Of a stretch of 64,000 bases of DNA, positions 61,714-64,000 are shown piece after piece. A program made the translations under genes and the position numbers. Within the stretch, counting starts at the first letter, position 1; the number at the start of each line of letters is the position of its first letter. The stretch spans positions 1 through 64,000 of the forward strand of contig NZ_SMJU01000020.1 of the NCBI RefSeq assembly GCF_004348825.1, read 5' to 3'. Origin of the DNA: Arundinibacter roseus (GTDB taxonomy: Bacteria; Bacteroidota; Bacteroidia; Cytophagales; Spirosomataceae). The notes beneath the pieces are model-generated. The model worked only from the letters and a program-made list of their open reading frames with translations, was not told the origin of the DNA and searched no databases.

Positions 61714-62672
61714 AGACTTGTTGCAATGGAAAAAAATCATAAATTTGGCACATGAAAATATCAATAAATGATCTAAAAAATGAGCGTCAATGGCGTTCTG
61801 CAACTGGGCTTAATAAGGAAAGATATATTAAACTGTTGAAATTATTTGATTCTTCATATCAAAACACTTTTGGTTGTACACTTCCAGAAAGACAAGCACA
61901 GAGTCCTATGGATACAGTCATTACTTCAATTGAAGATCTACTTTTTTTTACTCTTTTTAGTTTAAAATGTGGATTGACGTTTGATCTCCTTGGCTTGGTA
62001 ACAGGGATGGATGGATCGACAGCAAACCGTAATAAGATATTTGGCGTAAGTATTTTGCAATCAGCACTTTATGATAATGGCTATGCGCCTGCACGGTCAT
62101 TTGATACAATCGAAGAATTCGAAAAACATTTTAAAGAACATAGTACTGTGATTATTGATGCTACTGAAAATCCTATTCAAAGACCAATAAATGAGTATGA
62201 TCAAAAAGTAAATTATTCCGGCAAAAAAAAAGACATACGATAAAGAATATGGTAATTACAGATTTATCAAAAAAGATTCTTTTTTTAAGTAAATACTGGG
62301 CTGGAAAAACACATGATTATACAATTTTAAAAGAAGAATTACTTCCATTACTCAATTGGTTTAAAAATTTAGAAGTGTATTTAGATTTAGGTTATTTAGG
62401 ATTTGCAAAAGATTATTGTTGTAAATCTATTTTCATGCCATCAAAATCTAAAAAGTCTAACCCACTGACAGAAGATCAAAAACATTTTAATAGACAACTA
62501 TCAAGTCAACGTGTTGGTATCGAGCATGGTATAGGTGGGATGAAAAGGTATCGTATCTTATCTGATCGTATTAGAGCGCATAATCTTGAAAACCACGATT
62601 CAGCCTTGGAAGCATGTGCTGGATTATGGAATTTTTATTTATCTACTTGAAAATCAGTATTGCATCAAGTCT
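61714..62672 (+). mobile_element. Complete IS5-like insertion sequence (959 bp)
   Basis: Terminal repeats AGACTTGTTGCAAT (61714-61727) and the reverse complement of ATTGCATCAAGTCT (62659-62672) match at 13 of 14 positions. The element is flanked by a 3-bp duplication AAT (61711-61713 and 62673-62675), and excision of element plus one AAT restores the reading frame of the interrupted regulator. A second copy's right end is at 1-124. Confidence 0.9.
61752..62650 (+). CDS. IS5-like DDE transposase in two frames
   Basis: Frame 1 (61752-62243) has an N-terminal helical domain and the first catalytic Asp in VIIDATENPIQRPINEYDQKVNYSGKKK. Frame 2 (to 62650) has WAGKTHDYTILKEELL, YLDLGYLGF (second Asp) and SSQRVGIEHGIGGMKRYRIL (Glu). 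The frames join through A9 at 62223-62231. A -1 shift there gives YSGKKKRHTIKNMVIT, the family's continuous sequence. This is the known IS5-subgroup strategy of producing transposase by slippage. It is probably active or recently active. Confidence 0.88.
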
Positions 62673-62759
62673 AATGATAATATAGAATTTTGGTTGAAGA
62701 AGTATAATTATTGTTTCTAGTGAAACTGAAGAATCCATTCGTAATGTAAGTTCTTTCAT

Positions 62760-63331
62760 ATATACGGTGATTTAAATTTTCTACTTACAATGAAGAATAG
62801 CAGTCGATAAGTAAAAAATCAAATTTATAATGTAGATGTATTTGCTAAGCTATATACTTTGTATTGAATATATATTATTTAATTGCTTTTCAATTTTAAG
62901 CATTTGGTTGAATAACTTGTATATTCGAGTATTTCTGCGTATGAATTAATAATAGTAATTAGCATTTTTTGATTCAAAATAATATGAATTTAGTGTTTAA
63001 TATTAAACATATAATATATAGTTTAATAAAGTCTCTCCTTGAAATAATGTATTGGTTTTTCAAATATATGCAATTCGTCTAATAATATTCTGGTTGATTC
63101 ACATGAGAATAAATTGAATATTCAATTCTATTATGAAAATTTAAAGTATAATGAGCAAGAATGGGTTAAATTTTGGACTTTCTAAGATGTAACACTTACA
63201 TAACAAAGTTATTCCAAATTCATGCCAACTTATAATCCAAATTGGTACATAATAATGTATCACTCAACACTTATACATCATTATGTATAAAAAATTGATA
63301 ATTTTACCATAAACTTAGCCCTGCTTTACCT
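62760..63331. promoter_or_regulatory. AT-rich intergenic region with paired TACAT-n4-ATGTA boxes
   Basis: No gene is seen. Two 14-bp palindromes, TACATAATAATGTA (63246-63259) and TACATCATTATGTA (63274-63287), lie 28 bp apart centre to centre and 45-86 bp upstream of the response-regulator ATG. They are good candidates for autoregulatory sites of that LuxR-type protein. The regulator pseudogene start at 62759 points the other way. Confidence 0.5.
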
Positions 63332-63952
63332 ATGATTAATATTGCCATTGTTGATGATAATGATTTTATCCTTTCTCAATTTTCTGATTTCCAAGGCTCT
63401 TTGGAGAATATAGCGGTTTTGTTGCTTGCAGGAAGTATTGAGGAGTTTGAGTTGCAACTTTCAGAAGTAGATACAATTGATATCTTATTTTTGGACATCA
63501 ATCTTCCTAACCAAACAGGCCTTGAGGCGCTGCCAAATCTTAAAGTCCTACTTCCTGATACCAATATCATTATGTTTACGGTGCATGAAGAGGAAAAATA
63601 CCTTATCCAGGCTTTCTGTAATGGTGCTGTAGGATATTTGTTGAAAGATATTGATATGCAAACCTTGAGCGAATATATTCATATTGTTCAAAAGGGAGGC
63701 TCTGCAATTTCAGCCAAAGTAGCCCAATATATCGTCAAGTTAGTGTGCGAACAACAAACACCCTTAAAAGTTTTAAACGATAAGGAATACGAAGTGCTTC
63801 AATTGTTGTCCGAAGGTTGGAGCTATAAACTAATAGCTGATCGGACAGGACTCTCAACCGACGGAGTGCGTTTTTACATCAAGCGGATTTACCGCGCTCT
63901 GAATGTCAATTCAAAAGGTGAAGCTATTCGTATCTTCTATAAAGGTATGTAG
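63332..63952 (+). CDS. NarL/LuxR-type response regulator
   Basis: A 206-residue protein with a receiver domain (IAIVDDNDF, phosphoacceptor in ILFLDINLPNQTGLEAL, lysine in GYLLKDID) and a C-terminal LuxR HTH (KEYEVLQLLSEGWSYKLIADRTGLSTDGVRFYIKRIYRALNV). No histidine kinase gene is adjacent, so it is an orphan regulator or its kinase lies beyond the window. Paired TACAT..ATGTA palindromes upstream suggest self-regulation. Confidence 0.92.
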   Translation: MINIAIVDDNDFILSQFSDFQGSLENIAVLLLAGSIEEFELQLSEVDTIDILFLDINLPNQTGLEALPNLKVLLPDTNIIMFTVHEEEKYLIQAFCNGAVGYLLKDIDMQTLSEYIHIVQKGGSAISAKVAQYIVKLVCEQQTPLKVLNDKEYEVLQLLSEGWSYKLIADRTGLSTDGVRFYIKRIYRALNVNSKGEAIRIFYKGM

Positions 63953-64000
63953 CAATTAAGTTGGTAGATCAAACCCAAATTTGGCGCCTAAATGGGGTTT

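Larger units (their letters stand above)
61518..62759 (-). pseudogene. LuxR-type regulator gene split by two insertion sequences
   Basis: From ATG 62759 the minus strand reads MKELTLRMDSSVSLETIIIL and LLQPKFYIIIK. The IS5-like element (61714-62672) interrupts here. Removing it with one AAT duplicate restores an unbroken frame: KEDGFMDLISKQNK ... SQFSKKELKILNHLAEGKTYNQ. The last part is the beginning of a LuxR HTH (ELKIL..LAEGKTYNQIA). At that point the ISKra4-like element begins (61517), and the recognition helix is lost. The gene is therefore doubly inactivated. A related intact response regulator is encoded divergently at 63332. Confidence 0.72.

Noticed and set aside
1-62672. Idea that the two IS5-like ends are the same copy and the window is a closed circle of about 62.5 kb
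   Set aside because: The overlapping 124 bp differ at several positions and the flanking sequences differ (HamA remnant versus LuxR pseudogene), so they are separate copies.

Overview
The window looks like part of a large plasmid, or a plasmid-derived region, from an aerobic Bacteroidota of the order Cytophagales (Spirosoma/Dyadobacter-like). This is inferred from protein types: TonB-receptor plus DUF4249 pairs, DUF1593, DUF4038/GH140, LytTR two-component systems, MacB/FtsX permeases, DUF3408/TraA-type transfer genes and many Bacteroidota-style lipoproteins. No rRNA, tRNA or CRISPR array was seen.

Layout. (1) 1-6.1 kb is a decayed defence and mobile-element zone. A Hachiman-like pair has hamA cut by an insertion sequence, followed by the first codons of a type III-like DNA methylase, a frameshifted serine resolvase and a phage tape-measure fragment. 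(2) 6.2-20.4 kb is the replicon backbone. parAB is flanked by two identical-architecture 27-bp palindromes (candidate parS). A TraA-like ParA plus DUF3408 gene diverges from a MobA-like gene across a repeat-rich, oriT-like region. The relaxase is a pseudogene. An HxlR/DoxX/pirin stress cassette and a MazEF module follow, then two iteron arrays feeding a Rep_3 initiator (RepB). (3) 20.4-24 kb holds a PEP-hydrolase-like/Tm-1-like operon and a broken outer-membrane protein. (4) 24.1-29.7 kb is a four-gene minus-strand operon that resembles a chaperone/usher surface-fibre system without being a classical one: pilin-like subunit, periplasmic chaperone, usher-like barrel and a two-domain pilin paralogue.

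(5) 34-44.6 kb is a near-complete D-apiose utilisation locus: AraC regulator, 3-oxo-isoapionate decarboxylase-like TIM barrel, D-apionate oxidoisomerase-like enzyme, GH140 apiosidase, apiose dehydrogenase-like Gfo/Idh/MocA enzyme, a CUT2-type sugar ABC importer and a D-apionate lactonase-like enzyme. Read together they release apiose from plant polymers such as rhamnogalacturonan II, import it, and convert it through apionolactone, apionate and 3-oxo-isoapionate to L-erythrulose. (6) 44.7-51.2 kb has an ABC-permease/M1-aminopeptidase fusion with its ATPase, divergent from a LytS/LytTR two-component pair. (7) 51.5-54.2 kb has transposase and hydrolase remnants plus a rifampin ADP-ribosyltransferase (arr) with a MarR regulator. 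(8) 54.3-60.2 kb has a Crp/Fnr regulator, a beta-barrel protein, a TonB receptor/DUF4249 pair and an EcsC protein; a shared palindromic upstream element suggests one regulon.

(9) 60.2-64 kb is IS-rich. An ISKra4-like element and a complete IS5-like element (second copy of the one at position 1) together split a LuxR-type regulator gene; a second LuxR-type response regulator with paired palindromes upstream follows. All functional calls come from reading motifs and from memory of the families; no database search was run.
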